DNA of 53,506 nucleotides from Candidatus Zixiibacteriota bacterium (lineage in GTDB: Bacteria > Zixibacteria > MSB-5A5 > GN15 > PGXB01): the NCBI GenBank assembly GCA_900498245.1, contig LS998015.1, positions 1,430,352 through 1,483,857 of the forward strand, given 5' to 3'. A model generated the notes under the pieces. That model ran no database searches. It had not been told where the DNA came from and saw nothing but the letters and a program-made list of their open reading frames with translations. Numbering within the stretch: position 1 is the stretch's first letter; the number at the start of each line of letters is the position of its first letter. A program made the position numbers and the translations under genes. Positions 9,638 to 18,233 of the stretch are shown piece by piece.

Positions 9638-11014
9638 ATGAGTGGCTTATATCAGAATTTCGTTAAGAATATAGTTTATCCTCTGGAGACCATTCGTATC
9701 GGCTCATCCGCCCGCCGCCATCTGGCGGAGCTGGAAAGATCGCAATTCTTTTCACCTGAGAAGATAAAGGAACTTCAGGTGGAGCGGCTGCGTCGTTTGT
9801 TAATACATGCCTACGAAAATTGCCCGTTTTATACGGACCGATTCAATCAATGCGGTTTCAATCCCCGAAAATTGCAGACAATTGAGGATATGCAGATAAT
9901 TCCCGTGACAACCAAAAAGGATATTCAAGACAATAACGAAAGGATGCGGGCGGTCAATTATTCCGATGACCAGTTGGAGCCGAATAAGACGGGGGGCTCG
10001 ACCGGTTCGCCGCTCTTTTTCTATCATGACATGGATCGAATATATTCACGGGAAGCATCCACCTTTCGCCACAACCGCTGGGCCGGGTGGGATATCGGAA
10101 TGAAGACGGCCTATCTCTGGGGGCATCGGGGCGATCTATCGGGTGTGCAGAATGTCAAGGCCCGCTTGCGCAATCTCCTTCTGGAACGGCGCCTCATCCT
10201 TGATACTTCCAGTATAAGCCGCGAGAAATTAACGGCGTTCAATCAGGCCCTTAATAAATACCGGCCCGAGATTTATATTGCCTATGCCAACTCGATTTTT
10301 CTCTTTGCCCGTTTTTTGAAAGAGACCGGGATTCGCGATTATCATCGGCCGCGGGCCGTTATTACCTCCGCCGAAGTCCTGGAACCGAGCCAGCGGCAGG
10401 TAATCGAGTCGGTATTCGAATGTCGAGTATTCGACCGCTATGGTTCGCGCGAAACCAGTTTGATCGCCTCGGAGTGCGATCGGCACAGTGGACTCCATCT
10501 ATGCGCCGAAACCCTCCTGCTGGAGTTCGTCAGAGAAGGTAAGCCGACTTCCCCGGGACAGCCGGGAAAGACACTTGTAACCGATTTGCTCAATTTCGGG
10601 ATGCCCTTTATCCGCTATCAAAATGAAGATACCGGATGCTGGACGGGGAATAATTGCGGTTGCGGGCGAGGATTACCTCTAATGTCAATTGCGGGAGGAA
10701 GAATCACCGACTTCCTCATAACTCCGGAGGGGCAAATTATTTCGGGAGCGGCCTTGACCATTTATCTGATAGCCAATGCCCCCGGGGTAGCGCAGGCCCA
10801 ATTGATTCAAGAAAATATCAACGAAGTGACTTTCCGTATCGTAAAAGGAGAGAAATTCGGGGATGCCACTCTGAGATTTTTTGAGAGGGAAATACCACGG
10901 TTCTTCGGCCCAAGGGTAAAGTACTCAATAGAATATGTCGAAAATATTCCTTTAGAGAGCTCAGGCAAATACCGTTTCAGTATTTCTAAAGTGGACCCGA
11001 GCGAGATGTTTTGA
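9638..11014 (+). CDS. PaaK/CapK-like adenylate-forming enzyme (first copy)
   Basis: This 458-residue member of the phenylacetate-CoA ligase-like ANL superfamily is of the type often called CapK in capsule loci. The ATP loop TGGSTGSP is at residues 118-125, YGSRE occurs in the middle of the chain, and a cysteine-containing segment (NCGCGRGLPLM) lies further on. A C-terminal lysine segment (SSGKYRFSIS) is where the catalytic Lys of the family sits. It should activate a carboxylic acid as an acyl-adenylate, perhaps for acylation of the polysaccharide. The acid cannot be inferred. It sits between the flippase and an amino-acid racemase. A second member is encoded at 21988. Confidence 0.85.
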   Translation: MSGLYQNFVKNIVYPLETIRIGSSARRHLAELERSQFFSPEKIKELQVERLRRLLIHAYENCPFYTDRFNQCGFNPRKLQTIEDMQIIPVTTKKDIQDNNERMRAVNYSDDQLEPNKTGGSTGSPLFFYHDMDRIYSREASTFRHNRWAGWDIGMKTAYLWGHRGDLSGVQNVKARLRNLLLERRLILDTSSISREKLTAFNQALNKYRPEIYIAYANSIFLFARFLKETGIRDYHRPRAVITSAEVLEPSQRQVIESVFECRVFDRYGSRETSLIASECDRHSGLHLCAETLLLEFVREGKPTSPGQPGKTLVTDLLNFGMPFIRYQNEDTGCWTGNNCGCGRGLPLMSIAGGRITDFLITPEGQIISGAALTIYLIANAPGVAQAQLIQENINEVTFRIVKGEKFGDATLRFFEREIPRFFGPRVKYSIEYVENIPLESSGKYRFSISKVDPSEMF

Positions 11015-11036
11015 CCCTTAAGGCTTTGAGGAACTT

Positions 11037-11786
11037 GTGAAAAACGGCAAGAGATTCTTGGGGATTATAGGAGGCATGGGAGCGGAAGCAGGGGCGGTTC
11101 TTTACGAGCGAATTATCAGATTGACTCCGGTAGAGGTCGATCAGGATCATATCGAAAGTCTGCTTTATTCCAACACCACGATTCCGGATAGGACCAAGGC
11201 CATTTTGAACGAGGGGCCCAGTTCTTATCCCCCCCTTCTGGATTCGGCGCGTCTTTTGGAAAGAAATGAAGTGGACCTGATTATCCTGGGTTGCGTAACA
11301 TCCCATCATTACATCGAGGCCCTGCGCAAAGAAATAAAGTGCGAAGTGTTGAGTGCCATTGAAGAGACACTCGAGCAGATTAAAAGCCGTGCTCCTCGGG
11401 CGAAAAAGGTAGGAATTCTAGGAACAACGGGGACCATTCGAACCGAATTATTTCAGAAGGCCCTGAAAGCCGCCAGCTTGGAGCCGCTGATTTTGCCCGA
11501 TGATATTCAAGAGAAGTTTGTGATGGGGGCACTGTACGCTCCCGACGGCATCAAGGCCGGTTATCAGCAGCCGGCGCGGGATAAAATGCTGGTGGCGATG
11601 AACTGGCTGCTCTTAAATGGAGCCGAGGCCATTATCTCCGGGTGTTCGGAGTTCCCGCTACTGTTCGATCAAGACGATTGTCTGGTGCCGCTGGTCGATG
11701 CTATGGATGCTTTGATCCGCAAAGCAATTTTCCGCTGCACGGGCCGAGAGGCGCTCGAACGGCCTAATCGACAAATAGACGATTAA
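11037..11786 (+). CDS. Aspartate/glutamate racemase family protein
   Basis: This is a 249-residue PLP-independent racemase of the Asp/Glu superfamily. N-terminal GIIGGMG (residues 9-15) is the phosphate or carboxylate loop. The two catalytic cysteines are C86 (LGCVTSHH) and C203 (SGCSEFPLL), both present, so the protein is probably active. It would supply D-aspartate or D-glutamate. Start is a GTG preceded by GAGG. Its 3' end overlaps, by 23 nt and tail to tail, the asparagine-synthase-like gene on the minus strand. The setting suggests a D-amino-acid substituent on the polysaccharide, though a general metabolic role is possible. Confidence 0.85.
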   Translation: MKNGKRFLGIIGGMGAEAGAVLYERIIRLTPVEVDQDHIESLLYSNTTIPDRTKAILNEGPSSYPPLLDSARLLERNEVDLIILGCVTSHHYIEALRKEIKCEVLSAIEETLEQIKSRAPRAKKVGILGTTGTIRTELFQKALKAASLEPLILPDDIQEKFVMGALYAPDGIKAGYQQPARDKMLVAMNWLLLNGAEAIISGCSEFPLLFDQDDCLVPLVDAMDALIRKAIFRCTGREALERPNRQIDD

Positions 11787-13623
11787 ACAGTTCGAACCCG
11801 AGAAGAGACGACAGATTTCCGGCACCGGGGGCGCCGCGGCGCTGTTTTTTCAGAAGCATCTCCAGATGGGGCATATTGTAATATCCGCGGCGGCGGGTGC
11901 GTTCATCAAGCAACACCGATTCATAAAAATCACGGACCTCGGGGCAGGCACGGTACCACTGGTTATAATGGTGATAATTTTTCTTATTGTATAGAATCAG
12001 TTTACCGGCCGACAGGCGTTCCAAATAATGGCGCATTTTTCCGCGCCAGGCTTCATATTTTTTGCTGAAATTCGAGCGTGTTTGATAGAGGTTGACGCCG
12101 GTGCCCTGATATGTGATCCGGGCCAGGTCCGGCAATTTGGCCAGAAAATAATCACGCATAAAGACTCGTCCGGGTTTTAAGTGGGCCGGCAGTTTGAGGT
12201 AAAAATCGACCAGCCTATCATCGGCCAGGGCAAAATGATCGTGCCAGAAGAATCGGTTGCAGTCGACTTGATTCATATAGCGGGCCAGGCGATTTTTAAT
12301 AAAGAAAATGTCCTTCTGATTACAGTACCAGGGGGAAACTTTTTCACAGGCCCGAAATTCATCGTCGATAGAAGGCAAATATCGGTCCTTTAAAAATTGC
12401 CGGAATTGATCGGTGAAACAGAAGAAGAAATCATCATCGAGAAAATCTCCGCCCAGAGTAAATTTTATGCGGTTAAGTTTTTCTTCATGACTGATATCTT
12501 TTACGATTTCGGACGGCTTAAAATAAGAGGAGCCGAAATTGGTCGGCCCGCCGAAGATACCGTTGAGGAATACCGACGATTCGGCGGGAAGGCCGTATTG
12601 CTTGCCGATGCCGATAAGAATGGCCGGGCTGTTGTCCATCATGCCGTCGGATAAAAATATCATCTGCTCGGAATATTGAGCGATCCAGCGGGGATCGATT
12701 TCTATAAAGCGGAAATGCTCCAGTTTGAGGAACCGAGCCACGTCTTTGGCCACTTTGTAATCAAGACAACCTTTGATGCCGTGCGTGAAGGTACGGGGAT
12801 TGTGTCCGGCCAGAAGCGTATGGTGTAATATAAAACGGGAGTCGAGGCCACCGGAAAGGGGCAGGATGATATTTCGGGCCTGACCGATTCTTTTCCTGAT
12901 AATCTGCCCGTAAAGGGCATCGACCTCCTCGATCATCTCCGGGATCGGCTGACGGGATTCCTCGCCGTAATGATAGTCCCAGTATTGTCTGACGGATATC
13001 TGTCCGTTTTGATAATTCAAAAGGCTGGCGCCGGGCAATTTTCTGGCGCCGCTGAACATGGTTTTGTCCCCCATCAGATATCCATAATTGAAATAATCAG
13101 CCACGGCGTTATTGTTGAGGGCCTTTTTGAAATTTTCGTAAGCGAGAAACGCTTTGACCTCAGTGGCGAACAGGAAATACCGGTCATCCTCAAAGATATA
13201 AAGATGGCGGTGGCCGAAACGATCGTTGCCAATTGTGACCCGCTTATGCTCCAAGTCAAAGATCACAGCATTGAAAGAACCGTCGATTTTCTCCGGCCAA
13301 TTATCCGGCGAAGCTCGATAAATATCAATAAGACGGGTCGCCTTTTTATCGGTCGGGGCTGAAATTTGTCCGGATTGAACATTCTTCCAATCATAAATAT
13401 AACCGGAAAAGGCGGAGGCCATTTGTCGCCTTTCATCGATTGCAAGTCTTTCCTCACCTTCAAGGGGAAGTTCCACAAGTCCGAAGGCGAACCAGGCGCC
13501 GGAATATGTCTGAGAAGTAAATTGCTCATTATATGAAAGGCGGTTCTTCATTTCTTGAATGAGTTTCTCATTCGCGTCCCTATCCTCATTCTGTTTTCTT
13601 ATGACGCCAAAGATTCCCGGCAT
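11764..13623 (-). CDS. Asparagine-synthase-like amidotransferase lacking the catalytic cysteine
   Basis: This 619-residue protein has the two-domain plan of asparagine synthetase B. The N-terminal Ntn glutaminase-like domain (1 to about 200) begins MPGIFGV: the nucleophile Cys2 is replaced by Pro, so it should not hydrolyse glutamine. The C-terminal ATP-pyrophosphatase domain has an intact P-loop, LSGGLDSR at 256-263. Such enzymes form amides or related bonds from an acyl-adenylate. Related proteins occur in exopolysaccharide loci and as ring-closing enzymes in lasso-peptide and beta-lactam pathways. It is the only minus-strand gene within the locus, with its own ribosome binding site (AGAGGA, 8 nt before ATG). 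The substrate and nitrogen donor are unknown; free ammonia or an amino group is inferred. Confidence 0.85.
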   Translation of the reverse strand: MPGIFGVIRKQNEDRDANEKLIQEMKNRLSYNEQFTSQTYSGAWFAFGLVELPLEGEERLAIDERRQMASAFSGYIYDWKNVQSGQISAPTDKKATRLIDIYRASPDNWPEKIDGSFNAVIFDLEHKRVTIGNDRFGHRHLYIFEDDRYFLFATEVKAFLAYENFKKALNNNAVADYFNYGYLMGDKTMFSGARKLPGASLLNYQNGQISVRQYWDYHYGEESRQPIPEMIEEVDALYGQIIRKRIGQARNIILPLSGGLDSRFILHHTLLAGHNPRTFTHGIKGCLDYKVAKDVARFLKLEHFRFIEIDPRWIAQYSEQMIFLSDGMMDNSPAILIGIGKQYGLPAESSVFLNGIFGGPTNFGSSYFKPSEIVKDISHEEKLNRIKFTLGGDFLDDDFFFCFTDQFRQFLKDRYLPSIDDEFRACEKVSPWYCNQKDIFFIKNRLARYMNQVDCNRFFWHDHFALADDRLVDFYLKLPAHLKPGRVFMRDYFLAKLPDLARITYQGTGVNLYQTRSNFSKKYEAWRGKMRHYLERLSAGKLILYNKKNYHHYNQWYRACPEVRDFYESVLLDERTRRRGYYNMPHLEMLLKKQRRGAPGAGNLSSLLGFELFNRLFVD

Positions 13624-14017
13624 ATTTTTCCTCTTGAATAGAACTATTATTAAGATAGGTAATAAATTGACAATTTTTTAGCAATCTTAATTAGAAATTG
13701 AATTTTGAGGATTTCCCTCCTTTGTCATTGGCGATATCCGATCAACTTCGTCATAAATAATTTTCGAAAGATTGAGACCGTCGAACGACGCCAGAAATGG
13801 CCAATTTTTCTTGACATTCGAGCATAAATCCTTATGTTGTTATTGATAAATGCGTTACTATAATACGCAAAGATTGAAAACTACTTTTGAGGACTTATTT
13901 TATATCGGGTTCTTTTGGCCCGAATTCCCCTACCCGCCTTTTGATAATGGTGTTGTTACATTGACGGTTAATGTGAAGTAAACGGCTTCAGGCTTGTTTA
14001 TTTCGGAAGACTGAGGT
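13624..14017. other. 394-nt AT-rich divergent intergenic region
   Basis: It separates the minus-strand asparagine-synthase-like gene from the plus-strand secreted protein at 14018, so it should carry promoters in both directions. A plus-strand candidate is listed separately. A second one is TTGACA at 13811-13816 with TATGTT at 13833-13838. No gene was seen. Confidence 0.5.
13837..13864 (+). promoter_or_regulatory. Candidate sigma-70-type promoter
   Basis: TTGTTA (13837-13842) and a perfect TATAAT (13859-13864) are separated by 16 nt, upstream of the secreted protein gene at 14018. The -35 box matches consensus at four of six positions. The leader would be about 145 nt. Confidence 0.45.
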
Positions 14018-14647
14018 ATGAGTAATTTGAACCAGGGACCTATATTTATATTTATGGCGATCGCAGCGATTTTTGCTGCTGTCGGAAGCGCAGACGCCGA
14101 GGGAGGACTGGCGGGAGAGACGACTTTTAATCCGGGGGAGATTTTGCTCCGCTGGACCGCACCCGGAGATAATGGATATACGGGTCGCGCCGCCGGCTAT
14201 GATATAAGATACCAGGCCTATTCTTTGGGACCGCTGGACACCGAGGCGGAATGGAGAAATGCGTCACGGGTGTTGGGAGAACCAAGTCCGTCGATAGCGG
14301 GAGTAAAGGACTCCATGATTGTCAAGAGCCTGGTATACGGTGCCAGTTTTTATTTCGCGATGAAAACCTATGATTTGGCCGGGAATTATTCGGTCCTTTC
14401 CAACTCGCCGCTGGTGACGGCCGGGGACACTTTGAACTGCAGTTATATTCCGGGCGATGCCAATGCGGACGGATATATTAATATCAAGGATGTCGCCTGT
14501 GTCGTTTCTTACCTTTATAAAGAGGGGTTCCTGCCGTACCCTCTTCAGTCGGCCGATGTCGATGCCTCAGGGATAATCAATATTCTTGACGTCAGTTATG
14601 TCATAAAGTCGATATACCACGAAGGTCCCGATCCGGTATGTTATTGA
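14018..14647 (+). CDS. Small secreted fibronectin-III-like protein with dockerin doublet
   Basis: This is a 209-residue exported protein. A signal peptide covers about 1-27 (ending GSADA). One fibronectin type III-like domain lies at about 35-130 (ILLRWTAPGDNGYTG). The C-terminal dockerin-like doublet at about 141-209 has the calcium loops GDANADGYINIKDVACVVSY and ADVDASGIINILDVSYVIKS. No enzyme domain is present, so it may be an adaptor or scaffold component. The FN3 domain resembles those in the proteins at 23582 and 32237. It is separated from the following SGNH-like pair by 160 nt with no obvious terminator. Confidence 0.8.
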   Translation: MSNLNQGPIFIFMAIAAIFAAVGSADAEGGLAGETTFNPGEILLRWTAPGDNGYTGRAAGYDIRYQAYSLGPLDTEAEWRNASRVLGEPSPSIAGVKDSMIVKSLVYGASFYFAMKTYDLAGNYSVLSNSPLVTAGDTLNCSYIPGDANADGYINIKDVACVVSYLYKEGFLPYPLQSADVDASGIINILDVSYVIKSIYHEGPDPVCY

Positions 14648-14807
14648 GGTTGTTGGCGTTCAAAGATTTATTATCTTGACAGAACCTGTCGATTTTACTT
14701 TTAATTAAATTTTGAATGCGTATATGAATTGGATTTCATATTGAAATCCATGTCCGGAGTCCCTGCAGAATGTAGACTGTCCGGAGAATATTGAAGTTCG
14801 GGTCCTT

Positions 14808-15560
14808 ATGGAAAAGAAATGGCGAAATATTCTGATTTTTTCTCTGATTGGTAATTTGTTCATAATTTATGTGGCCTATAAAGCGCTTGATTACCGCCGC
14901 CACGTGAACTATTTTCTGGATAAATATACCAATGTGGTCGATGATTTTTCGAGCCGCCGTACTTTCGAAGCCGAAAATAGAAAAGTGGAGGGTCAGCCCG
15001 CTTCGCCGAACCGCGTGGTGTTCATCGGTTCGCAGATTACTCACGGCTGGGAACTTGAAAAATATTTCCCTGAATACGAAACTATTAATAGAGGTATTGT
15101 TGGTCAAAGGCTGGCCGGTTTTGTTCTCAGATTTCAGTCGGACGTGGTCGATTTGAAACCGGCTGCAGTGGTGGTGGAATTCAGTTCCTACAATTTCCGC
15201 CCGGAAAACAGCCAGGCCGAGTTGAGGGACTATATCAAGTCACTGGCCGATATGGCCAAAGCCAACGGAATAATTCCTATTCTAACTTCTGTCGTTCCGG
15301 TCGGACCGGATTTTGCCTCCGAGATCGAGGTGCCGTACATCGTGCAGGACAGTTTAAATTTGTTCAACCGCTGGCTGTCATCTTATTGTACCGAGAAAAA
15401 TATCCCGCTGGCCGATTTTGCCGGGGCGGTGAGTGATTCTTCCGGTTATCTGGCGAAAGAATATTCAGCGGGCCAAATCTTGCTGAACCCGGCCGGGTAC
15501 GATCGGATAAGTCGGGCCACTCGGGAAGTCTTGAACAGAAACAAAATTGGCGCGAAATAA
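14808..15560 (+). CDS. Membrane-anchored SGNH-like protein, active site degenerate
   Basis: This is a 250-residue protein with one N-terminal membrane segment (about 8-26), a charged linker and an SGNH/GDSL hydrolase fold. Block I reads FIGSQIT (72-78) instead of FIGDSIT, so the nucleophile position holds Gln. Block II (INRGIVGQ) is kept. Block III is weak (FSSYNF). The last block reads ILLNPAGY, lacking the D-x-x-H catalytic pair. It is therefore probably not an active esterase. The next gene, 20 nt downstream, is a paralogue with an intact Ser and Asp/His. The pair likely acts at the outer face of the inner membrane, perhaps on O-acetyl groups of the polysaccharide, with this one as a non-catalytic partner. 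Confidence 0.78.
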   Translation: MEKKWRNILIFSLIGNLFIIYVAYKALDYRRHVNYFLDKYTNVVDDFSSRRTFEAENRKVEGQPASPNRVVFIGSQITHGWELEKYFPEYETINRGIVGQRLAGFVLRFQSDVVDLKPAAVVVEFSSYNFRPENSQAELRDYIKSLADMAKANGIIPILTSVVPVGPDFASEIEVPYIVQDSLNLFNRWLSSYCTEKNIPLADFAGAVSDSSGYLAKEYSAGQILLNPAGYDRISRATREVLNRNKIGAK

Positions 15561-15580
15561 TTCCTTTTAGGGAGAGATAT

Positions 15581-16336
15581 ATGAAAAACTTTATGGTGGT
15601 TATACTGATCTTGTCGCTGGCGGGGAATTTGATAGGTGCCTATTTTATCTATAAGGCCCTGAAGCTTCGTGGTGAAATTCGTCAGTATCAGAATTATCAT
15701 GCGGATTTAAAGGCCAAGTATGAGTCGCTCAAAGCCGATTTTGGAGGCATTGCAGTCTATAAAGCGGAGAACGAGCGGCTCCTGAAAGAAACCTCACCGG
15801 AACAGAGGAAAAAGATGACGATTCTTTTTGGGGCATCGATTACCAAGGGATTCGATGCTGAGAAATATTTACCCGGTAAGGGACTTATCAATCGCGGTAT
15901 CGGTTCGCAGTCGGACACCCAGTTATTGGCCCGCTTCTCGCCCGATGTCCTCAGGCTTGAACCGGGGAATGTTGTGTTAAAATTCTGCTCCGGGAATTTC
16001 ACGCCGAAAGCCGACATTCAGGCAATATGGGATGAGTATGAATTGATGGCGATGGAAGCGGCCGGCCATAATATAAAGCCGATTCTGGCAACTGTCCTTC
16101 CGGCTACGAAGAGCGCGGAGGAGTATCCCGATTATAGTATTGCGGCGCAGGTTAAAGACTTTAATTCGCGAGTCAGGGAATTGGGGGCGAAACACGGGTT
16201 TATAATAGCCGACTATTATGAGGCCCTGTCGGATAAGGACGGTTACCTTCCCGATTCGCTGGCCCGGGACTCCATCCATCCAAATGAGAAGGGATATGCG
16301 ATAATGGCGAATGTTCTGGGGCCGATTCTGGATTGA
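15581..16336 (+). CDS. Membrane-anchored SGNH/GDSL hydrolase or acetyltransferase
   Basis: This 251-residue protein has the same plan as its upstream neighbour: a membrane helix at about 5-25, a coiled-coil-prone linker (30-75), then an SGNH domain. Here the nucleophile serine is present (FGASIT, S86, with Ala replacing the usual Asp), INRGIG supplies block II, CSGNF block III, and DSIHPNEKGY (230-239) the catalytic Asp/His. A clear ribosome binding site (AGGGAGAG) precedes the ATG. Proteins of this type remove or transfer O-acetyl groups on polysaccharides. Which of the two cannot be decided from the sequence. Confidence 0.8.
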   Translation: MKNFMVVILILSLAGNLIGAYFIYKALKLRGEIRQYQNYHADLKAKYESLKADFGGIAVYKAENERLLKETSPEQRKKMTILFGASITKGFDAEKYLPGKGLINRGIGSQSDTQLLARFSPDVLRLEPGNVVLKFCSGNFTPKADIQAIWDEYELMAMEAAGHNIKPILATVLPATKSAEEYPDYSIAAQVKDFNSRVRELGAKHGFIIADYYEALSDKDGYLPDSLARDSIHPNEKGYAIMANVLGPILD

Positions 16337-16429
16337 TTTTGGGACCCACGCCTAACCTAATCCCTTGAAATGACGATAATTAAGGCGAAAGCCAAGTAGT
16401 CCAAATTAGAAAGGATTTTTATCGGACTT

Positions 16430-17308
16430 ATGATAGCTGTCGATTGGGAAAAAGTTAATTTTCCAAATCCGTCAATAATTGAAAAGCATGATTATTTTGA
16501 TCGCGGCGGCAAAAAGATTTTCCGAGCCGAATATCTTCCCGCGGGTGGATTTAATTCCGGGGTGGTTCTTTGTTCTCCTTTTGCGGAAGAGAAAGTCAGG
16601 ACATTGCGCATCTATGTTTCGCTGGCCCGTGCTCTGGCGGCTGTCGGCGTGGGCGTCGTTAGCTTTGACTATTTCGGCGACGGCGACAGTGAAGGGAATT
16701 TTGAAGAAGCATCGCTTGAGGACCGTCTGCTGGACATTGAATCAATATTCATCGACTTCAGGAGCCGCCACCGCCTTGAAAAATCGGTGCTTTTGGGTCT
16801 TCGCTGGGGAGCCACTCTGGCGGCGCTGTCGGCGGAGAAATTGAGTCCTGATCTCCTGGTGCTCTGGGAACCGATAATAGATACCGGCAAATTTTTCTAT
16901 GACTATTTACGAATCAACCTCGCTTCGCAAATGCTGATTGAGGGCAAGGTCTCCCGCAACCGCGATGACCTGGTGCGGGTTATGCGGGAGGGAGCGGCGG
17001 TCACGGTTGAGGGATATAATATCACCGGCAGATTTTATGACGGGGCGACGGCAGCGACATTAAAGGGAAAAGCCCAAAATTATCCCGGGGCGGCCCTGAT
17101 CATGCAAATTGCGGCGGCGCCCGACAGGATTCGCCCCGAACTGGAAACGCTCCGGGGAGCGTTTGACCGGGCTGAAATTCGGGCCGTGCCACGTGAATTT
17201 GAATGGGAAAAGACAGAAACCTGGCGGCCGGCGCCGCCCTTATTGTTTGGTGAAACGTTCAGCTTTTTGGAAAGAAATGGGTTTTTCGGAAGAAATATTC
17301 AGTCTTAA
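16430..17308 (+). CDS. Alpha/beta hydrolase-like protein, exosortase-system hydrolase 2 type, Arg at nucleophile elbow
   Basis: This is a 292-residue alpha/beta hydrolase-fold protein. The conserved FDYFGDGDSEG stretch (79-89) matches the usual D-xx-G-x-G-x-S segment. The nucleophile elbow is GLRWG (123-127), with Arg where GxSxG has Ser. From family knowledge, the exosortase-A-associated hydrolase 2 group shows a similar GLR elbow, so this is probably a conserved feature and not decay. No obvious C-terminal His motif was seen. It overlaps the next hydrolase gene by 32 nt, so the pair is co-translated. The role is unknown; acyl handling in polysaccharide synthesis is inferred from context. 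Confidence 0.75.
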   Translation: MIAVDWEKVNFPNPSIIEKHDYFDRGGKKIFRAEYLPAGGFNSGVVLCSPFAEEKVRTLRIYVSLARALAAVGVGVVSFDYFGDGDSEGNFEEASLEDRLLDIESIFIDFRSRHRLEKSVLLGLRWGATLAALSAEKLSPDLLVLWEPIIDTGKFFYDYLRINLASQMLIEGKVSRNRDDLVRVMREGAAVTVEGYNITGRFYDGATAATLKGKAQNYPGAALIMQIAAAPDRIRPELETLRGAFDRAEIRAVPREFEWEKTETWRPAPPLLFGETFSFLERNGFFGRNIQS

Positions 17309-18230
17309 AAATAACAAGGGCGAAATGATGTACGGGGTGGTTCATCATCCCGCCCGGCCTAACGGGGCGCTGGTGATGATGTTCAATATCGGACTTCATT
17401 ATCGGGTCTGCCATTCCCGCCTTTTTGTTCGTCAGGCGCGCGACTTGCAGAACAGAGGATTTTTGGTGGTGCGGATGGATACTTCCAAGGTCGGGTACAG
17501 CCACGGGGAGATTCCAGTCGGCCGGGCAATCGATTCATATGACGCCGTCCAGACGGGGTTATTCAAAGATGATGCTCTGATATTTTTAACGTACTTGCGA
17601 GACCGATTCCGGCCGAAGAAAATATTTTTCACCGGTCTGTGCGGGGGGGCTCTGACAGCGATTATAGCGGGAGCCGCGGCCGGTGAAGTTGACGGAGTGG
17701 TTTTTATTGCCGGTCCCGTGACAGTAACCTCGCCCGAATACGAACTCTCGACCATGCATCCCTTTCAAGCCGATATCCTGGTCGCGGGGTATCTGAAACG
17801 GTTGATGAGTCCTTCGGCTTGGGCCAGATTTTTTTCCGGACGAACCTCATATCGAAGCTTGTTCACTTCGCTTAAAGTCAAGCTGGCAACCAAATTCAAG
17901 AGGGATAACGCTGGCATCGGCGAGGCGACAAACATGGGCGGTGATGAAGAAGAAAATAAGGGAGACCTGTTTAACCGGGTCTTTTATGAATCATTCGAGG
18001 CCCTCATGAGAACCGAGCGGAAAATTCTTTTTCTTATGCCGGAGCTGGATCGCGCCACCTATGACTTTGACAGTATCTTCGCCAGGCAAGTGCTGGGTCA
18101 TTTCGCGCAGTCGTCACATCTGTTTAAAGTGGCCCGGATACCGAAAGCCAATCATACTTTTTCCACCCCGGAATCGACGCGATGTCTTTTTGAAGAAACC
18201 GCCAACTGGCTCAATTCCAATCTTTCCTGA
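17277..18230 (+). CDS. Alpha/beta hydrolase-like protein, exosortase-system hydrolase 1 type, Cys at nucleophile elbow
   Basis: This is a 317-residue alpha/beta hydrolase-fold protein. The start was placed at the ATG at 17277 (GGAAAG just upstream). A longer frame back to 17109 is only overlap with the previous gene. DTSKVGYSHG (68-77) corresponds to the D-xx-G-x-G-x-S strand. The nucleophile elbow is GLCGG (120-124), putting Cys122 where Ser is usual. A candidate catalytic His is H293 (NHTFSTPE). The GLC elbow recalls the exosortase-A-associated hydrolase 1 group. It ends 3 nt before the next gene, in one operon. Confidence 0.75.
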   Translation: MGFSEEIFSLKNNKGEMMYGVVHHPARPNGALVMMFNIGLHYRVCHSRLFVRQARDLQNRGFLVVRMDTSKVGYSHGEIPVGRAIDSYDAVQTGLFKDDALIFLTYLRDRFRPKKIFFTGLCGGALTAIIAGAAAGEVDGVVFIAGPVTVTSPEYELSTMHPFQADILVAGYLKRLMSPSAWARFFSGRTSYRSLFTSLKVKLATKFKRDNAGIGEATNMGGDEEENKGDLFNRVFYESFEALMRTERKILFLMPELDRATYDFDSIFARQVLGHFAQSSHLFKVARIPKANHTFSTPESTRCLFEETANWLNSNLS

Positions 18231-18233
18231 AAT

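Noticed and set aside
17109-17276. Upstream extension of the second hydrolase frame
   Set aside because: The extra residues are Arg-rich, overlap the first hydrolase in another frame, and the ATG at 17277 gives the normal N-terminus.
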